A DNA stretch of 29,197 nucleotides from Reticulitermes lucifugus. Its lineage: Eukaryota; Arthropoda; Insecta; Blattodea; Rhinotermitidae. Below the pieces are notes generated by a model. It was not told the origin of the DNA, ran no database searches, and saw only the letters and a list, made by a program, of their open reading frames with translations. This document shows positions 11,691-22,234 of the stretch, in pieces (positions within the stretch are counted from its first letter, which is position 1; every line of letters begins with the position of its first letter). The stretch is from NCBI GenBank assembly GCA_026260175.1, contig JAKCWW010006719.1, positions 1 through 29,197 on the forward strand. The letters are read 5' to 3'. The position numbers were made by a program, and so were the translations under genes.

Positions 11691-11926
11691 TTGGAGAGTC
11701 CTGCATACAGCCATGATTTGGCGCCGAGCGATTATCATCTGTTTCCAGCACTGCGGCAGAATCTTGGTAGCCACAATTTTAAAGATGATCGCGAAGTGAA
11801 AACAGCTGTGACACGGCACGATAGCTGATAACGCAGGATACGGACTCTTGTCATCAGGAAATAGTAAAGCTTGTCCCACGATATGATAAATGTGGCAGGT
11901 TTTTTGTGTACTTTATGGGAAAGTAG
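11691..11926 (+). pseudogene. Mariner transposase C-terminal fragment, frameshifted
   Basis: LESPAYSHDLAPSDYHLFPA (11691-11750) is the mariner signature just before and around the third catalytic aspartate of the DD34D triad; the aspartate in APSDYHLF is intact. RQNLGSHNFKDDREVKTAVTR follows in the same frame. The frame is then lost, and a different one (from 11834) continues with QDTDSCHQEIVKLVPRYDKC and ends at TAG 11926. Mariner transposases are about 345 residues long, so only the last quarter to third survives, without the DNA-binding part and the first two aspartates. The enzyme cuts and pastes at TA dinucleotides via short terminal inverted repeats; none could be identified here. Dead copy, family certain, clade not. 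Confidence 0.88.
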
Positions 11927-12110
11927 TTGGATAGCAGTATAATTAAGTCATAACTGTTCTTATTACAGCTGAATTTGCAGATCACAAAGTATACGCATTA
12001 TAAACGTACGTGCTGACAGCATATTTACGTGCCAACACACCTCATTTCTAGCATTTGCAGTCACGTAGGCACATTGAGATATATCTTCCAAATACTGAAC
12101 ACATCGCTTC

Positions 12111-12142
12111 AAACCGTATGTGGTTTAAACCACATACGGTTT
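12111..12142. repeat. Perfect 32-bp loopless palindrome
   Basis: AAACCGTATGTGGTTT (12111-12126) is followed directly by its exact reverse complement AAACCACATACGGTTT (12127-12142). Pairing stops sharply on both sides (C facing C). The centre TTTAAA is itself palindromic. No flanking direct repeat was found. Confidence 0.97.
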
Positions 12143-13217
12143 CCTACCAACAAAATATCAGTAGACTACATTACGTCTGGTCAACCAAAGAAGTCAGGGA
12201 GAGGAAAGTGGCGAACCTTGGGAGACAGAAGAATTAAATGCTATTGAAGAAGCTTCCTTTATTGGTAACAATCTGGTCAGCTGGTAAAAGACCTATTCAT
12301 CACCAAACCGCGCGGAGAAGCAGGCCGTGTCAAACCTCAGACAGTTATTTGTCGTCTTCTGACCGAGGAGGTATGGATTCAGTCCCAGAGCAGCCTATAT
12401 TCGATTCGTGACGAACAGAACTGCACTATGACCGATCTTCCTCGAACTACTTCGGTTTTTTTTTCCATGTTGTCATTCGACTGATGCTCCATATTCATTC
12501 AACTATCATCCAGAGCCATTGTAATGTCACAATTAGAGGCCTCAGTTTCAGGGGGACATAGTCGTTTTACACAAAACGATAAAATAAGTGAAAAGGGAAG
12601 TGCCTCATATAAAAGGGTGGTGCATGCCTTGTTGCCTGTAAGTAGTTATTCAACGCATATTTCAGATTCAGTTCTCCAGATCCTACGTTACCTAGGGAGG
12701 ATTTATTTCAGTTTGTAAAGCAATAAAATTATTTGTTCGGCCCTGTGTACTTCCCAGCATTACCAGAATTTTGGTCTGCTTTGACTGTGAAATTGTTATG
12801 GTGTTCATGTTGATGTCGCACAACATTGCAGCCGTGTTTGCTGGGTAACATTAATTCATACTACTGTGATGTGATTACTGTATTCAATGAGATCATTTAG
12901 TTTTTGAATTAGAAGCAGTAGCTTATATATTTTTAATATTGCGAATGTGAATTAATGAAGTTGAAAGTACCGTGAATGCTGAAAATCCATTTCAGGAATG
13001 CACACGAAACCTAAATGACGAACTCAAAAGCCACATGAAACCTCGGTATTTGGCAGCTGTTATTTTACTTTATCATTTAGTACTTGAATGTTATGGTCGT
13101 TTCTCAAGTATCGACTGTCAGATATTTAGAATGAATTATGATTACCGATCTCTCTTCTTCTGGATTGCGGTTCTGCGTCACTGTGTGCTTATTGCCTGAC
13201 GTCTCGAGGTATCGCGA
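12143..13217. other. AT-rich stretch, no gene recognised
   Basis: Frames of 60-75 codons (12029-12247, 12524-12718, 12972-13199) show no family motif I can support. Confidence 0.4.
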
Positions 13218-13329
13218 TGGCCTCATCTTCAATGTTGGAAACGTGTATTTTTATGGACATTAGGAGCCGTGGAAGATGAGGCCACCACGCTGTCTGGAAA
13301 TGCCAGGCGCCATCCAGTGACGTGGCGCC
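13218..13329. repeat. Two short hairpins upstream of a retrotransposon tail
   Basis: TGGCCTCATCTTC (13218-13230) is the exact reverse complement of 13272-13284. GGCGCCA (13306-13312) pairs with TGGCGCC (13323-13329). The pair lies within 150 bases of the reverse transcriptase remnant at 13420 and may belong to a repeat that I cannot name. Confidence 0.5.
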
Positions 13330-13419
13330 ACCTCATATCACCGCTTTGGAGACCAAACAACTCGCAGAGTAATGAGTAGCTTCATAATTTCTACTCATCA
13401 CTAAATATGTTTGGATCGA

Positions 13420-13575
13420 AGAAATCAGGGAAGACGGGATGGGCGAGACATGTAGCACTAACATGGTCCTAAAAGACTTATACACCTCTTTAGTATGAAG
13501 TACGAAAAGAAGATATATTTTGGGAGGCCTAGGCATAGATGCAAGAAGTAATCTGGCTTAGGATATGTTACGGTG
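13420..13575 (+). pseudogene. Non-LTR retrotransposon C-terminal tail remnant
   Basis: GWARHVALTW (from 13437) matches the WAGHVARM-type box found after the reverse transcriptase domain of many insect non-LTR elements. About 80 bases later, in another frame, FGRPRHRCKK (13519-13548) matches the LGRPRRRWED box that closes such ORFs. The order and spacing of the two boxes fit the family. Stops and at least one frameshift lie between them, so it is a dead fragment. Catalytic domains are absent. The assignment comes from remembered family motifs. Confidence 0.65.
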
Positions 13576-14796
13576 GAGGACTTCTGTGAAACATATTTAA
13601 GATGGTTGTTTCCTATACAAGAGCAGAATTGTGTGATTGGGTGAGCGACTATTAGCTTCCCATGAAACAATATGCTGTCTGTAATTTCTTATATAAACTA
13701 GAGGAAAAGACAAGGGGCTTGTAAATAATGTTCCAATTTTCTGCAGCCTTTTTTTTATTTGAAATTAAGGAAAATTAAACTTAATTAATATCTTTAACAC
13801 CTATGTTTTATTTTAGAAGCCTGTAATAAAATTATTTTTCTTGCTGCATTAATGAGATGCAATTATATGTTTGCACGTGTTTTGGCATTAGAGACAGAAG
13901 TCATATTTTACCTGACAGACACAATTTTTACAAATGTCTGCAATGAACTGTCTGATATCTCATTGTTTGCAGCTTTGGGATGTTGATTTGGAGAAGTGAA
14001 CCATAAGGATCAAGCATATTGACCTTTTCCCTGGGTAAGAGCCGTTCCGAGTAAAGTACGTGATCTGGAAAGGAAGAAATGGAAAAGCAGGAGCTAGAAT
14101 TCGCTTGCCCCTTTGATGTCGAACTTCTGTTTCCTTCAGTGTGCACTTGAGTATAAATTCTCATTCTTATCAGAGTAGTTCTTCTGGTTCACATACAAAA
14201 CCCGTCGCTTCATACAAGTACGAAAGAGGTAATGTTGAAAATACAAGCTTTCAGAACCCACCACGTTTGTAACCTCCACCACGTTTCTTTATATCCTTAC
14301 ATTTACCTCTATGCCAGCGAGTGCATTGAAGCTTCATGACGAGCTTAAACTTCGCATCTGTGTACCCTGCGTCATGTTGTTAAATTAATGTCGATGAACC
14401 CAAGCGACTTGAAATCAAATTTTGATAATATTTTTAAAGCAGAATGAACCTATTAAACACAAGGGCAAACATGAAGAAAAAAGAATGAAAAGCGATAGCA
14501 AACAAGACTTTTTAACCAGTCCATAAACATTTATGTCCCTTGCCGTCTCTCAAAGACGTTTCTTTCTGGTATTACAGTCAGAAGGTTCAACGAGCTGGTA
14601 CAAAATCTTCGTCACTTGAATTCACTTCCACTCCGAATGTCTCGTTCCTAGAGATTAGTTTAATTTGTATTCTTTATCTTGCTTGGTGTTCCACATGCTT
14701 CCTTTCAAAGATGTTCTCAGAAATTTTTATTTTGTCTCATTTATTTCATCACAAATTCACATTTAGTCCATCCCAAATTATTGTATTTATGTACCG
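13576..14796. other. AT-rich stretch, no gene recognised
   Basis: The 78-codon minus-strand frame at 13928-14164 and the plus frame from 14540 have no recognisable domains. The end of the latter is only the reverse side of the SINE at 14797-14945. Confidence 0.4.
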
Positions 14797-14945
14797 TCGC
14801 AGAGGCCGCTATGTATATAGAACACATAAAAAACACAAAAGACGAACCTCCATGACCTCAGCGGGATTCGCACCCGCGATCCCAATAGTCGAGCGGCTTC
14901 AGACCTACGCCTTAGACCGCACGGTCACTTGGATCGCCATACGTA
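14797..14945 (-). mobile_element. Diverged family 2 SINE, 3'-truncated
   Basis: On the minus strand it reads ATGGCGATCCAAGTGACCGT, then GCGGTCTAAGGCG (the box A region of a class II, Leu/Ser-like tRNA), and a box B with one change (GGTGCGAATCC). Body traces are CATGGAGGTTCGTC and CCTCTGCGACGG, which correspond to CATGGATGTCTGTC and TCTCTGCGTCGG in the other family 2 copies. The second half of the body is missing. Confidence 0.75.
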
Positions 14946-15612
14946 CACTTATGCCTACTTAAAGACTTACGGAACTCTTACCATGCAGCAGTAAGCTTGT
15001 TACCGTACAAGCACAAAATTTTAAACTGCCACTCTTATATAATTCCTTATCATTGAATAAAGAGCATACTGATTTCAATTATGCCAAACAAAGATCTTTA
15101 TTTTCTGCAAATGGCATTATAAATGTACGGATATCGCAGTAAGTTAATAACAAATAATATTGTATGGCACTTGCTTTTATTTTTTTGCCATTTATGCCTT
15201 TTGAATTTATTATCCTTTATTATTAAGGACATAATGTGCTGAAGTAGGATTAGCTGATAAATCTTCCTCACTTCCTGTAGTCAGGTTGTACATCTGCCAC
15301 GACGTTCCTAAAATTTAGCAGACACGGAGGTCAATATAGGCTAACTCCCATTTCCTGCGGTCCTTCGCTTTTCGAATCATTCCTTTGTGTTCCTCCACAT
15401 TCAGATTCTACAGTTATTATATCAATAGTTTTTGTTCCTTTCTTTTTTTCTCTTTGTCAGGATAATAAAGCACTTTCCCTCCATTATATTCTAGTGTCGT
15501 TGGCCTGCCATTAGGGGATGCCAAAATTGAAGCTTGCAGGGTTCAGAGCTAAAATTTTCCAATCCATGGCTTTACATTTAATGCGTATTGCAGTACATAA
15601 AGTCACTTGTCA
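14946..15612. other. AT-rich stretch, no gene recognised
   Basis: No supported feature. Confidence 0.45.
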
Positions 15613-16117
15613 CTGAACTCCAGCGATTCCCAAACTTTTATGCGCGTGACCTTAAAGTATCAAATGGTATGTGACCCGCGACCCTACCATGCAAACGGCA
15701 ATAGTCAGTGATATTTACTATAAATTAACTAATACTAATGCCTTTTCTTGAACGCCACAGAAAGTTATTTAATATTTAATGTTACTTGTCAAATCCAATA
15801 TTTTTGGGACAATATTAAATATACAAAACATGCAAGAAACGAGTTTTTATTTAAATAACCCATACGTGTGCTCTTTAGACCTTACAATAACAAAGTGTGT
15901 TTATTAATTATTGAAAATATATTTGCTCCAGTATCTTTAAAATTAATTAACACAAATTCAATAATTACATTTTCTCGGTCATTCTGTTGGATTTAAATAC
16001 AAATTTTGATTTTTCATTATTATCGAGTTCTCCATAAAACCCTCTTGCAACTCTACGTCACACCCCCGCGACCCTGATTTGGGTCGCGACGTGAGGTTGG
16101 GAACCCCTGCTGTACTC
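15613..16117. mobile_element. hAT-type non-autonomous DNA transposon with target duplication
   Basis: The element spans 15621-16109 (489 bp). Its left end, CAGCGATTCCCAAACTTTTA, and the reverse complement of its right end, CAGGGGTTCCCAACCTCACG, are imperfect terminal inverted repeats of the CAGNGGTTCYCAACC type known from hAT (Charlie/SPIN-like) transposons. Subterminal GTGACCCGCGACC (left) and GGGTCGCGGGGGTGTGACG (right, reverse strand) also correspond. It is flanked by CTGAACTC (15613-15620) and CTGTACTC (16110-16117), an 8-bp target duplication with one mismatch, the hAT hallmark. No transposase frame is present inside, so it must have moved using an enzyme supplied elsewhere. Confidence 0.8.
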
Positions 16118-16657
16118 CCTGTATGTCGGCTGTATAACATAAGGATATGATGATGCTATATTAACTGTAGAAGTTAACGCAAAGTGAGATATTATCAATT
16201 GTTGCGTTTTTAAGTACGACTTAGGGGACAAAGTCCATGTAGAAAATCTACAGGCATGAAAGTGAGTAGTAACCGGCTTTAATATCTGGAATATGAAACA
16301 GAAGCTTTTAATTGAGATATAATAAGAAGGTTTATCTCCAATTAATACATTAATGTTGCCGATTCTTGTTTAGCAAACATATTTTCCTCTTGTATGTATA
16401 GGCTGTGAAACAGCTTCAGCAAATATCTGCCCACTTTTGTTAAAAAAAAATTAAAGAAATTTGCACTGACGTATGCAGTGATTCGTCAAGGTGAAATGTA
16501 ATACTGCAGACTGATCACAGGTAAGATAAAGCAGAACTTTAAATAAACCATAATTATTTAGTGTTTTTCACTTACCTGCAGCTTATCACCAGCAGGTTCT
16601 AATATCTAAATGCGCAATGAATAATTCCACTTCCTTACTTATTGTGTTTTCCAAGAC
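16118..16657. other. AT-rich stretch, no gene recognised
   Basis: No supported feature. Confidence 0.45.
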
Positions 16658-16677
16658 ATATATATATATATATATAT
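16658..16677. repeat. (AT)10 microsatellite
   Basis: Twenty uninterrupted bases of alternating A and T. Confidence 0.95.
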
Positions 16678-17187
16678 GATCCGCGTATATAATGTTGCAA
16701 AATAGAAATGCGAGATATCTCTGAATTCTCAGGAATGGAATTTCTAAAAGTTTCATCCCACAAACGACTGAAATGTGTCCAGTGGAATGTGTCGGCCAGT
16801 AGTGCTGCAGCAATGTAAGGAAAGCAAGAAGTGTGTTAGGATGTTTGCGTACCGTTGATGTACCAAATACGCACGAAATCAGCGTTACGGTTCTTAAGCT
16901 TTCTTTACCTACACTCAACTACTGGAGACTGTAATGAACTGCCCTCTCAGTTTTCATGTAGTTCACTATGAATGCAATATATTAGTCATACGTTTTCTGA
17001 CTAGAGTATTGTAGCAAGACTGATAAGCAGCAAATACCTTCTGCCCATAAGTACTTTTGTATTATAGGTCCTTAGATCCTGTTGTCTAACGTCTAAACAC
17101 TGCATATGTAATGCTCCTTTTAGCTATGTTTCGTAGAAACAGAGCGTCTACATGAAACAATTCATTTCGTTTTTTCTATCTACCCTG
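16678..17187. other. Unassigned stretch
   Basis: A 110-codon minus-strand frame (16918 to 16586) crosses the AT microsatellite, which gives it an IYIYIY run. I see no family motif and regard it as chance. Confidence 0.4.
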
Positions 17188-17307
17188 CCTAGGGGTAGAT
17201 GGGAAGATAATGTTAATATGGATCTTAAATAAGTAGGATTGAAAGGCGTCGCTTTGATTAACATATATCGTGATAGGGCAAGTGGCAGGACATTGCGAAG
17301 ACGGTAA
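17188..17307 (+). pseudogene. Non-LTR retrotransposon C-terminal end
   Basis: One frame reads PRGRWEDNVNMDLK, a stop at 17230, then VGLKGVALINIYRDRASGRT, LRRR and a final stop at 17305. RPRRRWEDNVKMDL...VDWI.LA.DR..WR is the conserved end of the ORF in a common group of insect non-LTR retrotransposons. The length from RWED to the stop agrees with that group. Here WI is replaced and one premature stop is present. Only the last 40 codons are visible; the 5' side has no recognisable reverse transcriptase. It corresponds to the final box of the remnant at 13420-13575, so both may descend from related elements. Confidence 0.75.
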
Positions 17308-17431
17308 CTAACCCTTTGATTCCGTAAGACGCTAGGAGTTTATTAAGTAGGCGAGAAATATTGCGATTAGTTTGAATAATATTGTTGGTAACAGAATACG
17401 CTTATACGTACGTGTATACACAATGCGTTCG

Positions 17432-17684
17432 CCGATCTCATTGGCCGCGCGGTCTAAGGCGTGGGTTTGCGGCCGCTCACTTACTGGCATCGTGGGTTTG
17501 AATCTCGCCGAGGGCTTGAATTTATGTCTCTTGTGAGTGTTGTGTATTGTGAGGTAGAGGTCTCTGTGTCGTGCCGATCACTATTCCAGAGGGGCCCTAA
17601 TGAGTGTGGTGCGTCTAACCGAGTGTGATTGTGAAGCATCGAAAATGAGGCGGCCCTGGCTCGTTAGGGGCTGTTACGGCATGG
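17432..17684 (+). mobile_element. tRNA-derived SINE, family 2, most complete copy
   Basis: Box A is TGGCCGCGCGGTCTAAGGCG, the Leu/Ser class II tRNA pattern, with a box B-like GGTTTGAATCT about 50 bases on. The body follows the order CTTGTGAGTGTTGTGT, GTAGAGGTCTCTGTGTCG, GTGTGGTGCG, GAAGCATCG, GGCCCTGGC and GGGGCTGTTACGGCATGG, all shared with 20235-20489 (minus) and 20651-20870 (plus). It ends in a G-rich run, with no clear poly-A. Confidence 0.9.
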
Positions 17685-19100
17685 GGGGAGGGGGTAGGAA
17701 GAAGTTCAAGAGTTCAGATCTTGGCCTTCAATGCTGCCAGTAATGATGGAAACAAACAAAATAATGTAGACCTATCCATGAGTCCATTGACAGCTGTCGC
17801 CGGAAAGTAGGAGTAGTAACGAGTCTCGAAACGTCGTCTCTGAGGTAATATCCGGAGTAACAATTGAAGGCGTAAAAGTTTAACACCGTTGAACCCAGTG
17901 ACATACTGTTTCACTTTAAGCAGCTCCTTCTTTCAAATCGAAGAAGTGTTTATCTCGAGAGTAACTTGACTTGCCTGTCGAATTTGGGTCAACGACTGTC
18001 TGTAAATCGGAGCGTGTTTCATCATACAAAAGCGAAAGATGCAGGGTGCTGATCACGACTATACAGTCTTAGGCTCTCGGCGTCACCCATTCAACAGACT
18101 CGCCCCATAGCTGTTAGCCCATTAAATGCGAAGAGAAGCAGGCGGATGGATTGGCGTTCTTTTTGTAACAGATGTCGTCGTCGTTTATTTTTACTTTATA
18201 TATTTCGACTAATTTTTTTTATACAGAGTAGATGTAAACGTCCCTCATCTTTTCCTCAACAATTTGAAGAAGTCTGCAGAAAAGTGTAGCGTATAAAGTG
18301 ACAGAGAAGATTTGGACCTGAAACGTTAAATCAATAGTACAGTCAAGCTCTTTGCTTCAGTTCTTGCAAAGCTCATACGTCTTAATGGAAGTTAGTGTCA
18401 GTTTTTACAAGGTAACTTAAAAAGTTACTCTCTCTAATATGGACCAATGTCATATTCCATTTTTGAAGCAGAGGAATTGGATTAAAGATGCATTGAACAA
18501 TAAGATGCGAATCTGTACAACGTCCTACGCATTAATATTCTTCTGATATGTTCGTGTAGAATTTGATGGTTACTTTGTTTGAAAATGAAAATTTATTTTC
18601 AATATAAAGCGATATTTCTTTAAATAAGCCTGTTTTTGGATTCAGTTAGTAAAAAACTTCGAACCCACCAAAGAAAATGTGTTATATTTTTTTAAATATA
18701 GGCTGATGTGTATGTAATTATTAATTTATATTTTGTTCTCTTGATAATGCTTACCTCGAACTGGCGTACTTACATACCTTTATTAAGCCTTTTAAATTTA
18801 CAGCTTGAATTTATTATTGCTATATATAAACCATCCATGACTGGAGTGTTTAATAGATGAGCACAGAATATAACAGTGTTTCAGAGTAAACACTTTTATA
18901 TTTAAATTCATGCAAATAAATAATGTGTGAGTGCGTGCATGTAGTTGATGCTCATTTTCTTCTCTTCACAATCCTACAGTAAAACATAACGCAGAGGCGC
19001 TTCTGAGAGAGCTATGCTGAAATATGCTCCAACAAACCATAATCTCAACAAGCAGATGAGGATCTGCCCTGTGCCACTTAACTGCATTCTGCTTCTCAGA
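17685..19100. other. AT-rich stretch, no gene recognised
   Basis: Near 17800-17842 the string TCTCGAAACGTCG resembles the 3' half of the hammerhead-like motifs listed elsewhere, but no pairing stem II is present. The 66-codon minus frame over it is unassigned. Confidence 0.4.
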
Positions 19101-19336
19101 AACCACGCGGTAGCGCAGTTGGTTGAGGCACTGCGTTTTAAAACCGGAAGGTCGCGGGTTCGATTCCTGAGGGTGTCATTGTCCGGTGGTTCCAATCAGC
19201 CTCTAACAGAAATGAGTGCGGCCGGTGCGTAGGGCTGACAACTTTATCACCTTCATGTGCCGATTGTCTTGAAATGTGTGAGCCTCAAACTCCTGGAACA
19301 CGTAGGGTCTGTACAGGGATTGCTTTACCTTTTTTA
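19101..19336 (+). mobile_element. tRNA-derived SINE, family 3, with intact head
   Basis: Box A TAGCGCAGTTGG and box B GGTTCGATTCC are both exact matches to the polymerase III consensus. Pairing of the acceptor arms is only partial (about 4 of 7), so it is a SINE head and not a tRNA gene. The body (CCTCTAACAGAAATGAGT, GGGCTGACAA, CTTCATGTGC, GTACAGGGATTGCTTTACC) is shared with 949-1125. It ends in a T-rich tail rather than poly-A. Confidence 0.9.
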
Positions 19337-19640
19337 TTAATTACTCAGGAAACCATTCCGTTGTGTTTATTACAGGCGTGTGTTAGAATACAATATTTAT
19401 TCGAGTGGGCTAGAATCTCAGCAACAGGCAATTTCTTTGGAAGAAATCTGAAATCCCCTTTGTGGAGCATTTGTTTGACTGATAAAGATGCTACGGTCCT
19501 GAATTTAGTAAACAACTTGTGTGCTACATCAGACTGGTGGAGCTTAAGATGAGACTGCATGATGTACAGAGGTCAGTGATACATGGCTTCCATGTTCCCC
19601 TCATCATCCCCTCTCCATCGGTTGATCTCATGTCTCTGTA
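19337..19640. other. Unassigned stretch
   Basis: Two overlapping frames on opposite strands (19274-19552 plus; 19560-19345 minus) have no recognisable product. Confidence 0.4.
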
Positions 19641-19747
19641 GTAGCAGTGGCGGACTGTCGCACTGTACTGTATAATATACGACGACAATACTTCAAGTTG
19701 TAGCAGTGGCGGACTGTCGCACTGTACTGACGACAATACTGCAAGTT
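19641..19747. repeat. Two-copy tandem repeat with an 11-bp length difference
   Basis: Unit 1 (19641-19699, 59 bp) and unit 2 (19700-19747, 48 bp) share GTAGCAGTGGCGGACTGTCG, CACTGTACTG and ACGACAATACT.CAAGTT. The only differences are 11 extra bases (TATAATATACG) in unit 1 and one substitution (T against G). Confidence 0.95.
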
Positions 19748-19819
19748 GTACGTCCTGCAAAATGTTATAAAGACATAATTAGTGAGGAAAAAAACTGTTT
19801 ACCTAAACAGTATCGTCTT

Positions 19820-19865
19820 CAGTTCTAAAGTTGGAGGAAGTATCTTTCTCCGAAACGTCGGAAAA
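19820..19865 (+). repeat. Degenerate hammerhead-like motif B
   Basis: CTAAAGTT (an imperfect CUGANGA box) is followed by stem II GGAGGAAG/CTTTCTCC (19833-19840 with 19844-19851, one mismatch), GAAA (19852-19855), a 2-bp AC/GT stem III and the cleavage-type C of GTC at 19859. The stem I partner is poor. Similar in form to motifs A and C-F; probably dead. Confidence 0.4.
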
Positions 19866-20127
19866 ATTCTACCAGATCTCACAGAGCCTCATTCAAGAAG
19901 TCTATAATCCGAACAGTCACAGCTGTAAGAACCTCAAAACAGTTTTCGTATTTGACTTTACAACACAAACGTACAGGGATTCAAATAAATGGCACACCTT
20001 CTGTCAATCGCACTAATAGGCGTAGAAATGAAATTCACTGTAGGGTTATACTACTTGTATAGACTTTATTAAAATATTTATTAGTTATAGTATTGACTAC
20101 GTAAGTACAAAAATAAAAATTGTAAAA
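19866..20127. other. Unassigned stretch
   Basis: A 61-codon plus frame (19831-20016) overlaps motif B and has no recognised family. Confidence 0.4.
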
Positions 20128-20151
20128 TTATTATTATTATTATTATTATTA
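20128..20151. repeat. (TTA)8 microsatellite
   Basis: Twenty-four bases of perfect TTA repeat. Confidence 0.95.
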
Positions 20152-20234
20152 TGTGTTTAACCCTCATATGAATGCAAGTTACGTATAATAGTTCCACGCG
20201 TATCTCACAGGAAACACACAGGTCTTATTTTTTT

Positions 20235-20489
20235 CATGGCGCAACAGCCCGTAGTGGGCCAGGGCCTCCTTATTATCGAGGCTTCACGATCGCAATCAAA
20301 CACACCACACTCGGTAAGACTCCTCTGGGCGAGTGATCAGTCCGACGCAGAGACCTCTACCTACAACACACAACATTCACAAGAGACAGACATCCATGTC
20401 CTATAATGACAGATTAATGTCCCACAATACCAGCAAGCGAACGGCCGCAAACCCAGGCCTTAGACCGTGCGGTCACTGGAATTGGCCAT
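20235..20489 (-). mobile_element. SINE family 2 copy with lost box B
   Basis: On the minus strand it shows AGTGACCGCACGGTCTAAGG, GCGGCCGTTCGCTTGCTGGT and the full body down to GGGGCCC-type end sequences (GTAGTGGGCC and CATGGCG on the plus strand). Where other copies have GTGGGTTCGAATCCCGCC, this copy reads GTGGGACATTAATCTGTCAT, so box B has been replaced. The internal promoter is therefore broken. Confidence 0.88.
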
Positions 20490-20650
20490 AGGTCTGATGT
20501 ACCAAATTCCAATTAATCAATGCTGTTAAATAAATAACTATTCTTGAAGTCATAAAAAGTACAAACTGTGGAGCAGGTGGTGCATGTGCTGTAAACAGCG
20601 ACACATTTAAACTTGAAGGAGATTTTTTGTAGGCAGTAGGCCGAAAACGC

Positions 20651-20870
20651 CGATCCCAGTGGCCCACCCGCTTGCTGGGATTGTGGGTTCGAATCCCGCC
20701 GGGGTATGGATGTCTGTCTCTTTTGAGTGTAGTGTGTTGTCAGGTAGACTTCTCTGCGTCGGGCTGATCTCTCGTTCAGAGGAGTCCTACTGAGTGTGGT
20801 GTGTCTGAGTGTGATCTTGAAGCCTCGATAGTAAAGAGGCCCTGGCCCACTAGGGGCTGTCATGCCATGG
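20651..20870 (+). mobile_element. SINE family 2 copy with deleted box A
   Basis: The copy starts CGATCCCAGTGGCCCACC and goes straight to CGCTTGCTGGGATTGTGGGT, so about 30 bases covering box A are missing. Box B GGTTCGAATCC is exact. The body matches 17432-17684 and ends GGGGCTGTCATGCCATGG followed by AAAAA. It lies in inverted orientation only about 160 bp from 20235-20489, so a transcript across both could fold into a long imperfect hairpin. Confidence 0.9.
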
Positions 20871-22234
20871 AAAAATTAACTTATATTAGTCTATAATTTT
20901 ATCTTCTCTGCTTGTTATACGTGGGTATGAATTTGTCGCATTCAACTTCGTTCTTTCGGTTAATTTTTTCTAAACCTGAAAGAGTTCAATCGCAACATGT
21001 AGAGTTATGCATAACAGATTAATTATTGATGTGTTTCAAAATAGCTATGAAGGCATGTTCACTAAATCCTGGCTTTTAACACTTTATTCCATATGGTGGC
21101 TCCTCTTGTCTTTATTCCTTATATATATTCTAAAAGCGAAGTTAACTCTTCTTCCATTTTAATTCTGTTAGCACACTTGTACTTTTCTAAGTCCATTAGG
21201 ATCTATTCAATGTGTATTGCTTGCCTTTATCTCAAGGTCAGACCCTCGTCCAAATGTGTTTCTCCTGATAACCTTATGTTCACCTACATTGCCATTTTTC
21301 CTGTCCTTTTTCTGTTGAAAACATTTTATAATCTTATTAACTGATGTCTCATATTTTATATTTGAACTTCTTTTATTTATTCATTACTCTCATTTTCCAT
21401 CTGTAACCTTTTACAGACCTGCGTTCGCATACGCGAAAGTACGTAGGGAAACTCCTCTAGAAATTTTATATATTTAGGCAACTAGGAAATTTACTGCATT
21501 TTTAAGAATGCTATATAATCTCTGTTTTATTTTTAAAAAAGTATCGTTTGTTTCACGATCTTATATTTATTGGTTCAAATAATACTTTTTTCGTAAACCA
21601 TGTGCTAACATTAAATACCCACCCCTGTGGGATAAAGGGTAAATACCGTACCTCCCATCTCCTTTTATTTGCGTTTTTTCTTGCTGTAATTGTAGTCTTC
21701 TGTGGCGATTGCTTGTAATTGGCTGTATTGTTGTTATTACAGTGCTTTAGTACTTCAGTTATTATTTATTGCGTTATTTAATAGTGCATTTAAGTGCTTA
21801 CGTCACGTATCGTCAAACAAACGGAAGGTTGTGAATATTGTCTTCTGAACATTTGTGCCGAAGCAGTCGATCCTTTAGGTAGAACCATCAAACTGTGTCT
21901 GAAAGGACTACAGGAAAGCAAAGATAGCTGTAGTCAAACTATCTGATCTGTGGGCTGAGATTTGTAACCGCAACCCCCTGCACGAAACAGGCATTCTGGA
22001 TTCTGAACCAGGAAACTGAGCAACGCATGTTATGAACTTCATGGCAAGTTTTATGAAACTGTTGAGTGGGTTCAAAATTTAGTAACTGGGAAAATGTCAC
22101 ATACTGAGTGCTTTGTGATAGGCTTTGGGCTAATCTGTCCGAGATTCAAGATTCAGTTCTCTTGGGATGTTGTAATTCCATGCCGATTTGTGATAAGGAT
22201 CAACGTTTCGTAGAAAAGTGACCTTCATTTTGTA
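20871..22234. other. AT-rich stretch, no gene recognised
   Basis: An 83-codon frame at 21093-21344 is hydrophobic by composition and has no family motif. No element ends identified. Confidence 0.4.

Noticed and set aside
14540..14962. 140-codon open frame, the longest in the window
   Set aside because: Its C-terminal third is the reverse strand of a family 2 SINE (14797-14945), and the rest is low-information sequence without a domain.
17800..17842. A seventh hammerhead-like site (TCTCGAAACGTCG)
   Set aside because: No pairing stem II and no CUGANGA box at the right distance.
18315..18340. GGACCTGAAACGTTAAATC resembling the GAAACGTT end of the motif family
   Set aside because: No core box or stem II upstream.
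19101..19175. Possible tRNA gene (exact box A and box B)
   Set aside because: The acceptor arms pair poorly and the sequence continues into a SINE body that is repeated at 949-1125.
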